In this document: one piece after another, positions 6,654-14,187 of the stretch
Position numbering within the stretch: position 1 is the stretch's first letter
How the letters are laid out: every line of letters starts with the position of its first letter
Source of the DNA: an uncultured Peptococcaceae bacterium
Lineage (GTDB): Bacteria; Bacillota; Peptococcia; Peptococcales; Peptococcaceae
Assembly (NCBI GenBank): GCA_900556545.1
Contig: USPE01000003.1
Location: 1-23,273, forward strand
Reading direction: 5' to 3'
DNA: 23,273 nt
The notes under the pieces: model-generated
The model's input: the letters and a program-made list of their open reading frames with translations, nothing else
Told to the model about the DNA's origin: nothing
Databases searched by the model: none
Position numbers and translations under genes: made by a program

Positions 6654-6937
6654 TGGAAGCACGTGATATTATTATCAAGCCTATCGTAACTGAAAAATCA
6701 GTTTCTTTGATGGAACATAATAAGTATGTTTTCAAAGTTGCTTTGAGCGCAAACAAAATTGAAATCAAAAAAGCTGTTGAAGAAATCTTCAAAGTAAAAG
6801 TTGTTGATGTCAACACACTGCGTGTAAAAGGCAAAGTGAAACGTATGGGCCGTTATGAAGGCAAAACTTCTGATTATAAAAAAGCTATTGTTCAATTAGC
6901 TGAAGGCGATCATATTGAGGTTTTTGAAGGCCTGTAA
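6653..6937 (+). CDS. rplW: 50S ribosomal protein L23
   Basis: L23, 94 residues, normal for Bacillota. The opening DIIIKPIVTEKSVSLME and the VNTLRVKGKVKRMGRYEGKTSDYKKAIV block are characteristic. L23 lies at the tunnel exit and docks trigger factor and the signal recognition particle, and so cooperates functionally with secY further down the cluster. ATG 6653 shares a base with the rplD stop, and its SD GAGGAGGTG lies inside the end of rplD. Confidence 0.98.
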   Translation: MEARDIIIKPIVTEKSVSLMEHNKYVFKVALSANKIEIKKAVEEIFKVKVVDVNTLRVKGKVKRMGRYEGKTSDYKKAIVQLAEGDHIEVFEGL

Positions 6938-6977
6938 TCTGAAATAATTTTGATAGATCCAGAAGGAGGGAACTGCA

Positions 6978-7811
6978 ATGGCAGTAAAAAGTTTTAAGCC
7001 TACTTCTCCTGGTAGACGTCAGATGACCGTTTCTACATTTGAAGAAATCACAGCAAGCAAACCAGAAAAATCTTTACTGGCTCCTATGAAGAAAAAAGCT
7101 GGTAGAAATGCACATGGTTGCATCACTGTTCGTCATCATGGCGGCGGTCACAAAAGACAGTACCGGGTAATTGACTTTAAACGTAATAAAGATAATATTC
7201 CAGCCAGAGTTGCTACGATTGAATACGATCCAAACCGTTCTGCACGTATTGCGCTGTTAAATTATGCAGATGGTGAAAAGAGATATATTATTGCACCAAA
7301 CGGTTTAAAAGTTGGGGACACAATTGTATCTGGTCCTGAATCCGATATTAAAGTTGGTAACTGCTTACCAATCGCTAATATTCCAGTTGGTACCGTAATT
7401 CACAACGTTGAATTAAAACCACAAAAGGGCGCTCAGTTGTGCCGCGCTGCTGGTACTTCCGCTCAGTTAATGGCGAAAGAAGAAAAATATGCACACTTAA
7501 GACTGCCATCCGGCGAAATGAGATTGGTTCTGACTGCTTGCCGCGCTACTGTTGGTCAGGTAGGTAACTTGGAACATGAAATCATCAATGTTGGTAAAGC
7601 TGGTCGTACCCGTTGGATGGGTGTAAGACCTACCGTACGTGGTTCTGTAATGAACCCGAATGACCATCCACATGGTGGTGGTGAAGGCCGTGCGCCTGTA
7701 GGCCGTAAATGTCCAGTTAGCCCATGGGGTAAATCTGCACATGGCGGTAACACTCGTAAGAAAAATAATGTAAATGATAAATATATCGTTAAGTCACGTA
7801 AGTCTAAGTAA
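6978..7811 (+). CDS. rplB: 50S ribosomal protein L2
   Basis: L2, 277 residues, full length. It opens with AVKSFKPTSPGRRQMTVS, and the RHHGGGHKRQYRVIDFKR stretch belongs to the RNA-binding OB-like domain. Near residues 225-235 is the highly conserved NPNDHPHGGGEGRAP loop, whose His has been linked to peptidyl transferase function in other bacteria. The basic tail GGNTRKKNNVNDKYIVKSRK is typical. L2 is needed for subunit joining. The SD GAAGGAGGG precedes ATG 6978. Confidence 0.98.
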   Translation: MAVKSFKPTSPGRRQMTVSTFEEITASKPEKSLLAPMKKKAGRNAHGCITVRHHGGGHKRQYRVIDFKRNKDNIPARVATIEYDPNRSARIALLNYADGEKRYIIAPNGLKVGDTIVSGPESDIKVGNCLPIANIPVGTVIHNVELKPQKGAQLCRAAGTSAQLMAKEEKYAHLRLPSGEMRLVLTACRATVGQVGNLEHEIINVGKAGRTRWMGVRPTVRGSVMNPNDHPHGGGEGRAPVGRKCPVSPWGKSAHGGNTRKKNNVNDKYIVKSRKSK

Positions 7812-7838
7812 CTTGCGCGAAGGGAGGCAATTATCCTC

Positions 7839-8123
7839 ATGAGTAGATCATTGAAAAAAGGACCTTTCGTTGAAGAGAAGTTGTACAACAGAATCGTGGC
7901 TATGAACGAGTCTGGTGACAAAAAAGTTATCAAGACTTGGTCCCGTAGTTCTACAATCTTCCCAGAATTCATTGGTCATACAATTGCTGTTCATGATGGC
8001 CACAAACATGTGCCTGTTTATGTAACTGAAGATATGGTTGGTCATAAACTGGGCGAATTTGCGCCAACACGTACTTTTAAAGGCCACGGTGACCACACCG
8101 AACGGTCAACTTCCTTGAAGTAG
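7839..8123 (+). CDS. rpsS: 30S ribosomal protein S19
   Basis: S19, 94 residues. The SRSLKKGPFVEEKL start and the IAVHDGHKHVPVYVTEDMVGHKLGEFAPTRTFKGH core are intact. S19 lies in the 30S head and contacts S13 and the A-site region. The SD GGGAGG (7822-7827) lies 11 nt before ATG 7839. The intervening bases end in CCTC (7835-7838), which could pair with GAGG of the SD in a weak 4-bp hairpin. I note this but do not claim it regulates. Confidence 0.98.
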   Translation: MSRSLKKGPFVEEKLYNRIVAMNESGDKKVIKTWSRSSTIFPEFIGHTIAVHDGHKHVPVYVTEDMVGHKLGEFAPTRTFKGHGDHTERSTSLK

Positions 8124-8145
8124 AAATGAGAGAGGGGGTTTAGCA

Positions 8146-8478
8146 ATGGAAGCGAAAGCTGTCGCTAAATTCGTTAGAATTTCTCCTAGAAAAGCTCGTC
8201 AGGTCGTTGACTTGATTCGTGGCAAAAGCGTTGGAGAAGCATATGCGATTTTGAAATTCACACCTCATAAAGGTGCTGCGTTAGTAGAAAAAGTATTAAG
8301 ATCTGCTGTAGCAAATGCTGAACATAACTACAACATGAATGTTGATGAGCTGTATGTCAGCACAGCCTATGTTGATCAGGGAGCTTCTTTAAAAAGATTC
8401 AAACCTAGAGCAATGGGCAGAGCAGATGGTATCCGTAAGAGAACAAGCCATATTACTGTAATGGTTAGCGAAAAATAA
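8146..8478 (+). CDS. rplV: 50S ribosomal protein L22
   Basis: L22, 110 residues. It starts EAKAVAKFVRISPRKARQVVDLIRGK. The tunnel beta-hairpin tip is visible near residues 81-97 (ASLKRFKPRAMGRADGIRKRTSH). L22 lines the exit tunnel opposite L4, and mutations in that hairpin give macrolide resistance in other species. The hairpin here shows no insertion or duplication. The SD is GAGAGGGGG, 22 nt separate it from rpsS and 14 nt from rpsC. Confidence 0.98.
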   Translation: MEAKAVAKFVRISPRKARQVVDLIRGKSVGEAYAILKFTPHKGAALVEKVLRSAVANAEHNYNMNVDELYVSTAYVDQGASLKRFKPRAMGRADGIRKRTSHITVMVSEK

Positions 8479-8492
8479 GGAGGGATCACTCA

Positions 8493-9158
8493 GTGGGTCA
8501 AAAGGTAAGTCCTAAAGGAATGCGTATCGGCGTCATTAAAGACTGGGACGCTAGATGGTATGCTGATAAGAATTATGTAGAACTCCTCCATGAAGATCTG
8601 AAGGTCCGTAAGTTTGTAAAGGCCAAATTATTTGAAAGTGGCGTTTCTGAAATTATCACTGAAAGAACCGGTAATACAAAACTGAGAGTAACAATTCATA
8701 CTGCAAAACCTGGTATTGTTATTGGTGCAAAGGGTTCTGAAATCGAAAAATTACGTAAAGAACTGGAAGCAATGACCGGCAAACAGGTTAACATCAATAT
8801 TCAGGAAGTAAAAAGACCTGAAGCAGATGCACAGTTGGTTGCAGAAGCAACTGCAGCTCAGTTGGTAAGACGTGTAGCGTTCCGCAGAGCTATGAAACAG
8901 GCTGTAGGCAGAGCACAGAAATCTGGTGCTGAAGGTATTAAAATTGCAATCTCTGGTCGTTTGGCCGGCGCTGATATCGCTCGTACAGAATGGTACAGCG
9001 AAGGCAAAGTGCCTCTGCACACATTACGTGCCGACATTGATTACGGTTTCGCAGAAGCAGATACAACTTATGGTAAAATCGGTGTAAAAGTTTGGATCTA
9101 CAAAGGGGAAGTTCTTCCTGAAGCGAAAAATGCTCAAGCTAAGGAAGGAGGCAACTAA
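8493..9158 (+). CDS. rpsC: 30S ribosomal protein S3
   Basis: S3, 221 residues, starting at GTG 8493 after SD GGAGGG. It begins GQKVSPKGMRIGVIKDWDARWYADK, then the type II KH domain with PGIVIGAKGSEIEKLR (GAKG loop, about residues 74-84), and the C-terminal domain with SGRLAGADIARTEWYSEGKVPLHTLRADIDYG. S3 sits at the mRNA entry pore and has mRNA-unwinding activity together with S4 and S5. Only 2 nt separate its stop from rplP, with the rplP SD inside its last codons. Confidence 0.98.
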   Translation: MGQKVSPKGMRIGVIKDWDARWYADKNYVELLHEDLKVRKFVKAKLFESGVSEIITERTGNTKLRVTIHTAKPGIVIGAKGSEIEKLRKELEAMTGKQVNINIQEVKRPEADAQLVAEATAAQLVRRVAFRRAMKQAVGRAQKSGAEGIKIAISGRLAGADIARTEWYSEGKVPLHTLRADIDYGFAEADTTYGKIGVKVWIYKGEVLPEAKNAQAKEGGN

Positions 9159-9160
9159 TC

Positions 9161-9589
9161 ATGTTGGTGCCAAAGAGAGTAAAATGGCGTAGACCACATC
9201 GTGCAAGCTTAAAAGGTGAAGCACATAAAGGTACAAAAGTAACATATGGTGATTATGGTTTGCAGGCTTTGGAAGGTGCATGGATTACCAACCGTCAGAT
9301 TGAAGCTGCCCGTATTGCTATGACACGTTATATCAAACGTGGTGGGAAAGTTTGGATTAAAATTTTCCCAGATAAACCAGTTACAGCAAAACCTGCTGAA
9401 GTACGTATGGGTTCCGGGAAAGGTTCTCCAGACTACTGGGTAGCTGTAGTAAAACCAGGTAGAGTTATGTTCGAGCTGTCTGGCGTTTCTGAAGAAGTTG
9501 CCAGAGAAGCTTTGCGTTTAGCAATGCACAAATTACCTGTAAAATGTAAATTTGTAAAACGAGAAGGCGGTGACGTAAATGAAGGTTAA
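9161..9589 (+). CDS. rplP: 50S ribosomal protein L16
   Basis: L16, 142 residues. It starts LVPKRVKWRRPHR, and VRMGSGKGSPDYWVAVVKPGRVMFEL is the conserved core that contacts the A- and P-site tRNA elbow. The SD AAGGAGG lies at the end of rpsC. The last 11 bases overlap rpmC in another frame, so L16 and L29 translation is probably coupled. Confidence 0.98.
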   Translation: MLVPKRVKWRRPHRASLKGEAHKGTKVTYGDYGLQALEGAWITNRQIEAARIAMTRYIKRGGKVWIKIFPDKPVTAKPAEVRMGSGKGSPDYWVAVVKPGRVMFELSGVSEEVAREALRLAMHKLPVKCKFVKREGGDVNEG

Positions 9590-9779
9590 TGTATTGAGAG
9601 ATTTAAGTACAGCTGAACTGGAAAAGAAAGTTGTAGATCTCAAAGTAGAACTTTTTAATTTGCGTTTCCAAATGGCTACTGGCCAGTTAGAAAATCCAAT
9701 GAAGATTAAAGAAATCCGTAAGGATATTGCGAAAGCAAAAACAATCTTGCGGGAACGTGAAATTAAAGAACAGGCCTAG
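9579..9779 (+). CDS. rpmC: 50S ribosomal protein L29
   Basis: L29, 66 residues, two long helices as expected: the first has LRDLSTAELEKKVVDLKVELFNLRFQMATGQLENPMKIKEIRKDIAKAKTI-type heptads. It binds near the tunnel exit beside L23 and helps form the chaperone and SRP docking platform. ATG 9579 lies 11 nt inside rplP. The SD (GAAGGCGGTG) is weaker than its neighbours, in keeping with coupling to rplP. Confidence 0.97.
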   Translation: MKVNVLRDLSTAELEKKVVDLKVELFNLRFQMATGQLENPMKIKEIRKDIAKAKTILREREIKEQA

Positions 9780-9801
9780 GCTCGAGTGAGGAGGTTACAA
9801 C

Positions 9802-10062
9802 GTGGAAAGAGGAAATCGTAAAGTTCGCTACGGTGTCGTAGTAAGCGATAAAATGGACAAAACTGTTACAGTTTCTGTCGAAAGCCATTTCCGTCATCCT
9901 CTGTATGGCAAAATCACAAAAATGAGCAAAAAATACAAAGCTCATGATGAAGAAAATGCCTGCAAAGTAGGAGATAAAGTAAAAATTATGGAAACACGTC
10001 CACTGAGTAAAGATAAAAGATGGCGTGTTGTTGAAATTACTGAAAAGGCTACAATCGTATAA
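9802..10062 (+). CDS. rpsQ: 30S ribosomal protein S17
   Basis: S17, 86 residues, GTG start at 9802 after SD GAGGAGG. It shows the RKVRYGVVVSDKMDKTVTVSVESHFRHPLYGKI OB-fold signature and the KVGDKVKIMETRPLSKDKRWRVVEI second half. It is a primary 16S binding protein of the 30S body and the last gene of the classical S10 operon. The 48 nt to rplN hold a short GTTGT/ACAAC repeat but no terminator, so the S10 and spc segments appear continuous. Confidence 0.98.
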   Translation: MERGNRKVRYGVVVSDKMDKTVTVSVESHFRHPLYGKITKMSKKYKAHDEENACKVGDKVKIMETRPLSKDKRWRVVEITEKATIV

Positions 10063-10110
10063 GTTGTGTGGTGTTTACAACGAGATGTTGCCGGAAGGAG
10101 GTAACCTGAG

Positions 10111-10479
10111 ATGATCCAGCAAGAAACCAGACTGAAAGTCGGTGACAACACTGGTGCGAAAGAATTACTGTGCATCCGCGTACTGGGAGGCACAGGACGT
10201 CGTTATGCATCTGTAGGAGATATCATTATTGCTGCTGTTAAAGAAGCAACACCTGGTGGCGTTGTCAAGAAAGGTGATGTAGTAAAAGCAGTAGTTGTTA
10301 GAACAAAAGAATCTGTTCGCAGACCTGATGGTTCTTACATTCGCTTTAGCGAAAATGCAGCGGTTATCATCAAAGATGATAAAAGTCCGAAAGGAACTCG
10401 TATCTTTGGGCCAGTGGCCAGAGAACTGCGGGATAGAGATTTCATGAAAATTGTATCTCTGGCTCCTGAAGTGCTGTAA
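10111..10479 (+). CDS. rplN: 50S ribosomal protein L14
   Basis: L14, 122 residues. It starts IQQETRLKVGDNTGAKELLCIRVLGG, and the conserved FGPVARELRDRDFMKIVSLAPEVL end is intact. L14 forms an intersubunit bridge and is the docking site for the silencing factor RsfS. The SD GAAGGAGGT lies 9 nt ahead of ATG 10111. It is the first gene of the spc segment. Confidence 0.98.
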   Translation: MIQQETRLKVGDNTGAKELLCIRVLGGTGRRYASVGDIIIAAVKEATPGGVVKKGDVVKAVVVRTKESVRRPDGSYIRFSENAAVIIKDDKSPKGTRIFGPVARELRDRDFMKIVSLAPEVL

Positions 10480-10505
10480 ACCGCATAGCCTTGGAGGTGA
10501 AAATA

Positions 10506-10820
10506 GTGGCGAAAATGAACGTGAAAAAAGGCGATGAAGTTATTGTTATCGCTGGTAAAGATAAAGGAAAAACTGGTAAAGTAATTCATGTAATTCCAAG
10601 CCAGGATAAAGTTGTTGTGGAAGGCGTTGCTGTTGTAAAACGTCATACAAAACCAACACAGAAAATGCCACAGGGTGGTATTATTGAAAAAGAAGCAGCT
10701 ATTCATGTATCCAATGTGATGCCTTTCTGCAGCACATGCAAAAAAGGTGTTAGAGTAGCGCATACTTTTGAAAATGGTAAAAAAATTCGTGTTTGCCGTA
10801 AATGTGGTAAAGCACTTTAA
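10506..10820 (+). CDS. rplX: 50S ribosomal protein L24, zinc-ribbon form
   Basis: L24, 104 residues, starting at GTG 10506. SD GGAGG (10493-10497) lies 8 nt ahead. A TTG at 10491 in the same frame would overlap that SD and is rejected. The N-terminal KOW domain (KKGDEVIVIAGKDKGKTGKV) is followed by a C-terminal tail with Cys75-x2-Cys78 and Cys97-x2-Cys100, an apparent zinc knuckle seen in many bacterial L24 proteins. L24 is an assembly initiator for the 50S subunit. The gap to rplE is 35 nt. Confidence 0.96.
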   Translation: MAKMNVKKGDEVIVIAGKDKGKTGKVIHVIPSQDKVVVEGVAVVKRHTKPTQKMPQGGIIEKEAAIHVSNVMPFCSTCKKGVRVAHTFENGKKIRVCRKCGKAL

Positions 10821-10855
10821 TTGATAGTCTTTTAAGGAAAGGAGGCTACATTGTA

Positions 10856-11395
10856 ATGGCTAGATTAAAAGATAAATATCTGAATGAAGTAGTACCTGGC
10901 TTACAAGAACAGTTCAAATATGCAAACGTAATGGCTATTCCAAAATTGGACAAAGTTGTTGTTAATATTGGTTTAGGCGAAGCCGTACAGAATCCAAAAG
11001 CTCTGGACGCTGCATTAAATGATTTAACTCTGATCACCGGTCAGAAACCTGTTGTAACCAAAGCAAAGAAATCTATTGCTGGTTTCAAATTAAGAGAAGG
11101 TATGCCAGTCGGTGTAAAAGTTACTCTGCGGGGCGACCGTATGTATGAGTTCGTTGACAGACTGCTGAATGTAGCGCTGCCACGTGTTCGTGATTTCAGA
11201 GGCGTTTCTCCAAAATCTTTCGATGGCCGGGGAAATTACAGCCTGGGTTTAAAAGAACAGTTGATTTTCCCAGAAATCGAATATGATAAAATTGATAAAC
11301 TCAGAGGTATGGAAATTGTTTTTGCAACAACAGCAAAAACTGATGAAGAAGGCAGAGCACTGTTGAAACTTCTGGGTATGCCATTCGCAAGTTAA
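10856..11395 (+). CDS. rplE: 50S ribosomal protein L5
   Basis: L5, 179 residues. It starts ARLKDKYLNEVVPGLQEQFKYANVMAIPKLDKVVVNIG, and VTLRGDRMYEFVDRLLNVALPRVRDFRG with the NYSLGLKEQLIFPEIEYDKI block completes the family signature. L5 binds 5S rRNA with L18 and contacts the P-site tRNA. SD AAAGGAGG lies 10 nt before ATG 10856. In E. coli the start of this gene carries the S8 repressor site; I saw no convincing equivalent here. Confidence 0.98.
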   Translation: MARLKDKYLNEVVPGLQEQFKYANVMAIPKLDKVVVNIGLGEAVQNPKALDAALNDLTLITGQKPVVTKAKKSIAGFKLREGMPVGVKVTLRGDRMYEFVDRLLNVALPRVRDFRGVSPKSFDGRGNYSLGLKEQLIFPEIEYDKIDKLRGMEIVFATTAKTDEEGRALLKLLGMPFAS

Positions 11396-11414
11396 TTGAG
11401 TAGGAGGTAATCCT

Positions 11415-11594
11415 GTGGCAAAAACATCCATGAAGGTGCGCAGAGCACCTAAATACAAAGTAAGAGAAGTAAATAGATGTAAGGTTTGCGGACGTCCACA
11501 TGCATATATGCGTAAATTCGGTCTTTGCAGAGTATGTTTCCGTGAATTAGCTTATAAAGGCCAACTACCTGGTGTAACAAAATCCAGCTGGTAA
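11415..11594 (+). CDS. rpsN: 30S ribosomal protein S14, type Z (zinc)
   Basis: S14 of the short zinc-binding type, 59 residues. GTG 11415 follows SD TAGGAGG at 11401-11407, and the stop is TAA 11592-11594. The zinc ligands are Cys22, Cys25, Cys38 and Cys41 (RCKVCGRPH, then GLCRVCFREL). It ends YKGQLPGVTKSSW, as in Bacillota. It is two residues shorter at the N-terminal side than the common 61-residue form. S14 is among the last proteins to join the 30S head. The zinc form implies that zinc limitation would call for a second, zinc-free S14 elsewhere, as in Bacillus; that is inference. Confidence 0.97.
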   Translation: MAKTSMKVRRAPKYKVREVNRCKVCGRPHAYMRKFGLCRVCFRELAYKGQLPGVTKSSW

Positions 11595-11624
11595 AACCTA
11601 ATGTATGGAAGGGGGTCGCTGTAA

Positions 11625-12023
11625 ATGGTAATGACAGATCCAATTGCAGATTTTTTAACAAGAATTCGTAATGCAAATATGGTTATGCACGAGAAAGTAG
11701 AAATTCCTGCTTCCAAAACCAAAATTGCTTTAGTTGAAATCCTGAAAAATGAAGGTTTCATCAAAGATTATGAGCAAATTGAAGATGGAAAACAGGGTAT
11801 TATCCGTGTATACTTGAAATATGGTCCTAATCGCGAAAAAGTTATTTCTGGCTTGAAACGTATTAGTAAACCTGGTTTGAAAGTATATTGCAAAAAAGAC
11901 GAGATTCCTAAAGTATTAGGTGGTTTGGGGATCGCTGTTATCTCTACCTCTAAAGGAATCATGACAGATAAAGAAGCGCGTAAACTTGGTTTGGGCGGAG
12001 AAGTTATCTGCTACGTATGGTAA
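11625..12023 (+). CDS. rpsH: 30S ribosomal protein S8
   Basis: S8, 132 residues. It begins VMTDPIADFLTRIRNAN and ends ISTSKGIMTDKEARKLGLGGEVICYVW, the standard C-terminal rRNA-binding block. ATG 11625 lies 9 nt after AAGGGGG (11609-11615); ATG 11631 would be 15 nt away, so the first is preferred. S8 is a central organiser of the 16S central domain and is the spc operon repressor in E. coli. Confidence 0.98.
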   Translation: MVMTDPIADFLTRIRNANMVMHEKVEIPASKTKIALVEILKNEGFIKDYEQIEDGKQGIIRVYLKYGPNREKVISGLKRISKPGLKVYCKKDEIPKVLGGLGIAVISTSKGIMTDKEARKLGLGGEVICYVW

Positions 12024-12055
12024 GATAAAAAACTGGTAGTTCAGGAGGTGCAAAA

Positions 12056-12592
12056 ATGTCCCGAATTGGTAAACTTCCTATTAGCATTGTTGACGGTGTA
12101 GAAGTAACAATTGCTGAAGGTAATTATGTGACTGTAAAAGGTCCAAAAGGTCAGTTAGAAAAACAGTTACATCCTGATATGATCCTGGAACAGGAAAATG
12201 GCCAGGTAAAAGTTATTTGCCCAGATGAAAGCAAAAACGCTCTGTGGGGATTAACTCGTACACTGTTAAATAATATGGTTGTTGGGGTAACTCAGGGTTA
12301 TTCCAAAAGCTTGGAATTGGTCGGTGTAGGTTACAGAGCACAGCTGCAGGGTAAAAAATTGGTGATGCAGGTTGGTTATTCCCATCCTGTTGAATTTGAC
12401 CCGGAAGATGGAATGGAAATTGAAGTTCCTAGCCCTACACAGATCGTTGTAAAAGGGATTGATAAAGAAAAAGTTGGTAGCCTGGCAGCAAATATCCGTG
12501 CTGTACGTGAACCAGAGCCATATAAAGGTAAAGGGGTTCGTTACGCAGGTGAAGTTGTTAAATTGAAAGCTGGTAAATCTGGCGGTAAATAA
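12056..12592 (+). CDS. rplF: 50S ribosomal protein L6
   Basis: L6, 178 residues, with the two repeated L6 folds. It starts SRIGKLPISIVDGVEVTI. The second domain carries the LELVGVGYRAQLQGKKL and VKGIDKEKVGSLAANIRAVREPEPYKGKGVRY signature near the factor-binding site by the sarcin-ricin loop. The SD is CAGGAGGTG. The 51-nt gap to rplR is one of the two largest inside the cluster and holds short competing hairpins. Confidence 0.98.
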   Translation: MSRIGKLPISIVDGVEVTIAEGNYVTVKGPKGQLEKQLHPDMILEQENGQVKVICPDESKNALWGLTRTLLNNMVVGVTQGYSKSLELVGVGYRAQLQGKKLVMQVGYSHPVEFDPEDGMEIEVPSPTQIVVKGIDKEKVGSLAANIRAVREPEPYKGKGVRYAGEVVKLKAGKSGGK

Positions 12593-12600
12593 TAGCCGTT

Positions 12601-12634
12601 CCTCTAGATAGAGGGCCAGCTCCAATGAGAGGAG
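12601..12634 (+). promoter_or_regulatory. Competing short stems at the rplR SD
   Basis: CCTCT (12601-12605) can pair locally with AGAGG (12610-12614), loop AGAT. TCCTCT (12600-12605) can instead pair with AGAGGA (12628-12633), which is the rplR SD. CTCC (12620-12623) can also pair with GGAG (12631-12634). The two uses of 12601-12605 are mutually exclusive. The stems are short and may be chance. Confidence 0.3.
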
Positions 12635-12643
12635 TGAAGTAAC

Positions 12644-12997
12644 GTGATTAAGCAAACCCCTAGAAGAGCGATTCGCCAGAAAAAACACTGGAGAACAAGA
12701 AATAAAATCAAGGGAACAGCAGAAAGACCACGTTTAGCAGTATTTAGAAGTACACAGCATATTTATGCACAGATCATTGATGATACTGTAGGAAATACAC
12801 TGGTATCAGCTTCTACTTTAGATGTAAAAGTTGACGGTACTAAAACAGATGCTGCAAAAGCAGTTGGCGAAGCTGTAGCGAAAAAGGCACTTGAAAAAGG
12901 CATAGATAAGGTTGTTTTTGACCGGGGTGGTAACCTTTATCATGGTCGTATCAAAGCTCTGGCTGATGGAGCTAGAGAGGCCGGTCTTGACTTCTAA
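12644..12997 (+). CDS. rplR: 50S ribosomal protein L18
   Basis: L18, 117 residues, GTG start at 12644 after the SD GAGAGGAG. The basic N-terminus and GTAERPRLAVFRSTQHIYAQIIDD are followed by KVVFDRGGNLYHGRIKALADGAREAGLDF, the 5S rRNA-binding signature. With L5 it carries 5S rRNA into the central protuberance. The SD can be drawn into alternative stems with the 51-nt gap after rplF. The following gene begins 24 nt on. Confidence 0.98.
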   Translation: MIKQTPRRAIRQKKHWRTRNKIKGTAERPRLAVFRSTQHIYAQIIDDTVGNTLVSASTLDVKVDGTKTDAAKAVGEAVAKKALEKGIDKVVFDRGGNLYHGRIKALADGAREAGLDF

Positions 12998-13021
12998 TCA
13001 ATGGCGAAGGAGGGAAAGGTA

Positions 13022-13522
13022 TTGGCAAGAATAGATGCTAACAACTATGAATTAAAAGAAAAAGTTGTGCAGATTAACCGTGTAGCGAAAACTGTAAAAG
13101 GTGGTCGCCGTATGAGCTTTAGTGCTCTGGTTGTTGTAGGTAATGAAAACGGTATTGTTGGTGTTGGTATGGGAAAAGCAAACGAAGTACCTGAAGCAAT
13201 CCGTAAAGGCATCGAGGATGCAAAGAAAAATTTGATTGAGGTACCTGTAGTAAATGGTACTATTCCACATGAAATCGTTGGTCGTTTCGGTGCAGGCCGT
13301 GTAATGTTAAGACCAGCTTCTGAAGGTACTGGGGTTATTGCCGGTGGTTCCGTTCGTGCGGTTGTAGAATTAGCAGGTATTAAAAATATCTTAGCAAAAT
13401 CTCTGGGTTCTGACACAAGTTTGAACATTGTAAAAGCTACTATGCAGGGCTTAAGCGCTATGAAAAAAGTAGAAGATGTTGCAAAACTGCGTGGAAAAAC
13501 CATTGAGGAAATCTTAGGTTAA
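13022..13522 (+). CDS. rpsE: 30S ribosomal protein S5
   Basis: S5, 166 residues. I place the start at TTG 13022 (MARIDANNYELKEKVVQINRV), which matches the family N-terminus and lies 8 nt after GGAGG (13009-13013). The in-frame ATG at 13001 would put the SD inside the coding region and add seven residues with no family match. The S5 RNA-binding fold (KTVKGGRRMSFSALVVVGNENG) and the C-terminal domain (GSVRAVVELAGIKNILAKSLGSDTSLN) are intact. S5 contributes to decoding accuracy and mRNA unwinding. A TTG start on a ribosomal gene is uncommon and would be missed by callers that prefer ATG. Confidence 0.96.
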   Translation: MARIDANNYELKEKVVQINRVAKTVKGGRRMSFSALVVVGNENGIVGVGMGKANEVPEAIRKGIEDAKKNLIEVPVVNGTIPHEIVGRFGAGRVMLRPASEGTGVIAGGSVRAVVELAGIKNILAKSLGSDTSLNIVKATMQGLSAMKKVEDVAKLRGKTIEEILG

Positions 13523-13535
13523 GGGGGATTCTGAG

Positions 13536-13715
13536 ATGGCACAGTTAAAAATTACTTTGGTGAAAAGTGTAATCGGTTCATCTGAAAGACAAAGAAATGT
13601 TGTAAAAGCCCTCGGCCTCAAGAAAACAAATAGTTCTGTAGTGCAGGATGATACAGCTGTTATCAGAGGTATGATTGCAAAAGTCAATCACTTAGTAAGT
13701 GTTGAAGAAGTATAA
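13536..13715 (+). CDS. rpmD: 50S ribosomal protein L30
   Basis: L30, 59 residues, ATG 13536 to TAA 13713-13715, with SD AAGGGGG ahead. It reads AQLKITLVKSVIGSSERQRNVVKALGLKKTNSSVV and ends MIAKVNHLVSVEEV, the usual short bacterial form. It is a small alpha-beta protein on 23S rRNA and is not essential in every bacterium. It is 13 nt from rpsE and 24 nt from rplO. Confidence 0.97.
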   Translation: MAQLKITLVKSVIGSSERQRNVVKALGLKKTNSSVVQDDTAVIRGMIAKVNHLVSVEEV

Positions 13716-13739
13716 GCTTAATATAGGAGGTGTTTTTAA

Positions 13740-14186
13740 GTGAAACTCCATGAGCTAAAACCTGCTGAAGGGTCCAAACAGGCTCCAAAGCGTAAGGGTA
13801 GAGGTATTGGTTCCGGTTTAGGTAAAACAGCCGGTAAAGGTCATAAAGGTCAGAAAGCTCGTTCTGGTGGCGGAAAAGGTCCAGCTTTTGAAGGTGGTCA
13901 GACACCATTACAGCGTCGTATGCCAAAAAGAGGATTTACAAATGCGGTATTTAAAGTAGAATACACAGAAGTAAATCTGGATCGTTTGGAACGGTTTGAG
14001 GCGAATACTGAAATTACACCAGAATTGTTGTTTGACAATGGCATCGTAAAACAGGTGAAAAACGGTGGCGTTAAAATCCTGGGCAATGGCGAAGTTACAA
14101 AAGCATTCACTGTAAAAGCAAATGCTTTCAGTAAATCTGCGCAGGAAAAAATTGAAGCAGCTGGTGGCCGAGTAGAGGTGATTTAA
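13740..14186 (+). CDS. rplO: 50S ribosomal protein L15
   Basis: L15, 148 residues, GTG start at 13740 after SD ATAGGAGGTG. The Gly/Lys-rich extension (KRKGRGIGSGLGKTAGKGHKGQKARSGGG) threads through 23S rRNA, and the globular part begins near FEGGQTPLQRRMPKRGF. L15 is a late 50S assembly factor. Its stop is a single base from the secY TTG start, and the secY SD lies within its last codons. Confidence 0.98.
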   Translation: MKLHELKPAEGSKQAPKRKGRGIGSGLGKTAGKGHKGQKARSGGGKGPAFEGGQTPLQRRMPKRGFTNAVFKVEYTEVNLDRLERFEANTEITPELLFDNGIVKQVKNGGVKILGNGEVTKAFTVKANAFSKSAQEKIEAAGGRVEVI

Positions 14187-14187
14187 C

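Noticed and set aside
7822..7838. Possible SD-sequestering hairpin before rpsS (GAGG with CCTC)
   Set aside because: Only 4 bp with a 7-nt loop; too weak to claim without conservation data.
13045..13503. A 152-codon minus-strand frame opposite rpsE
   Set aside because: It is antisense to a highly conserved ribosomal gene with strong codon bias, which commonly creates long mirror frames. No SD or motif supports it.
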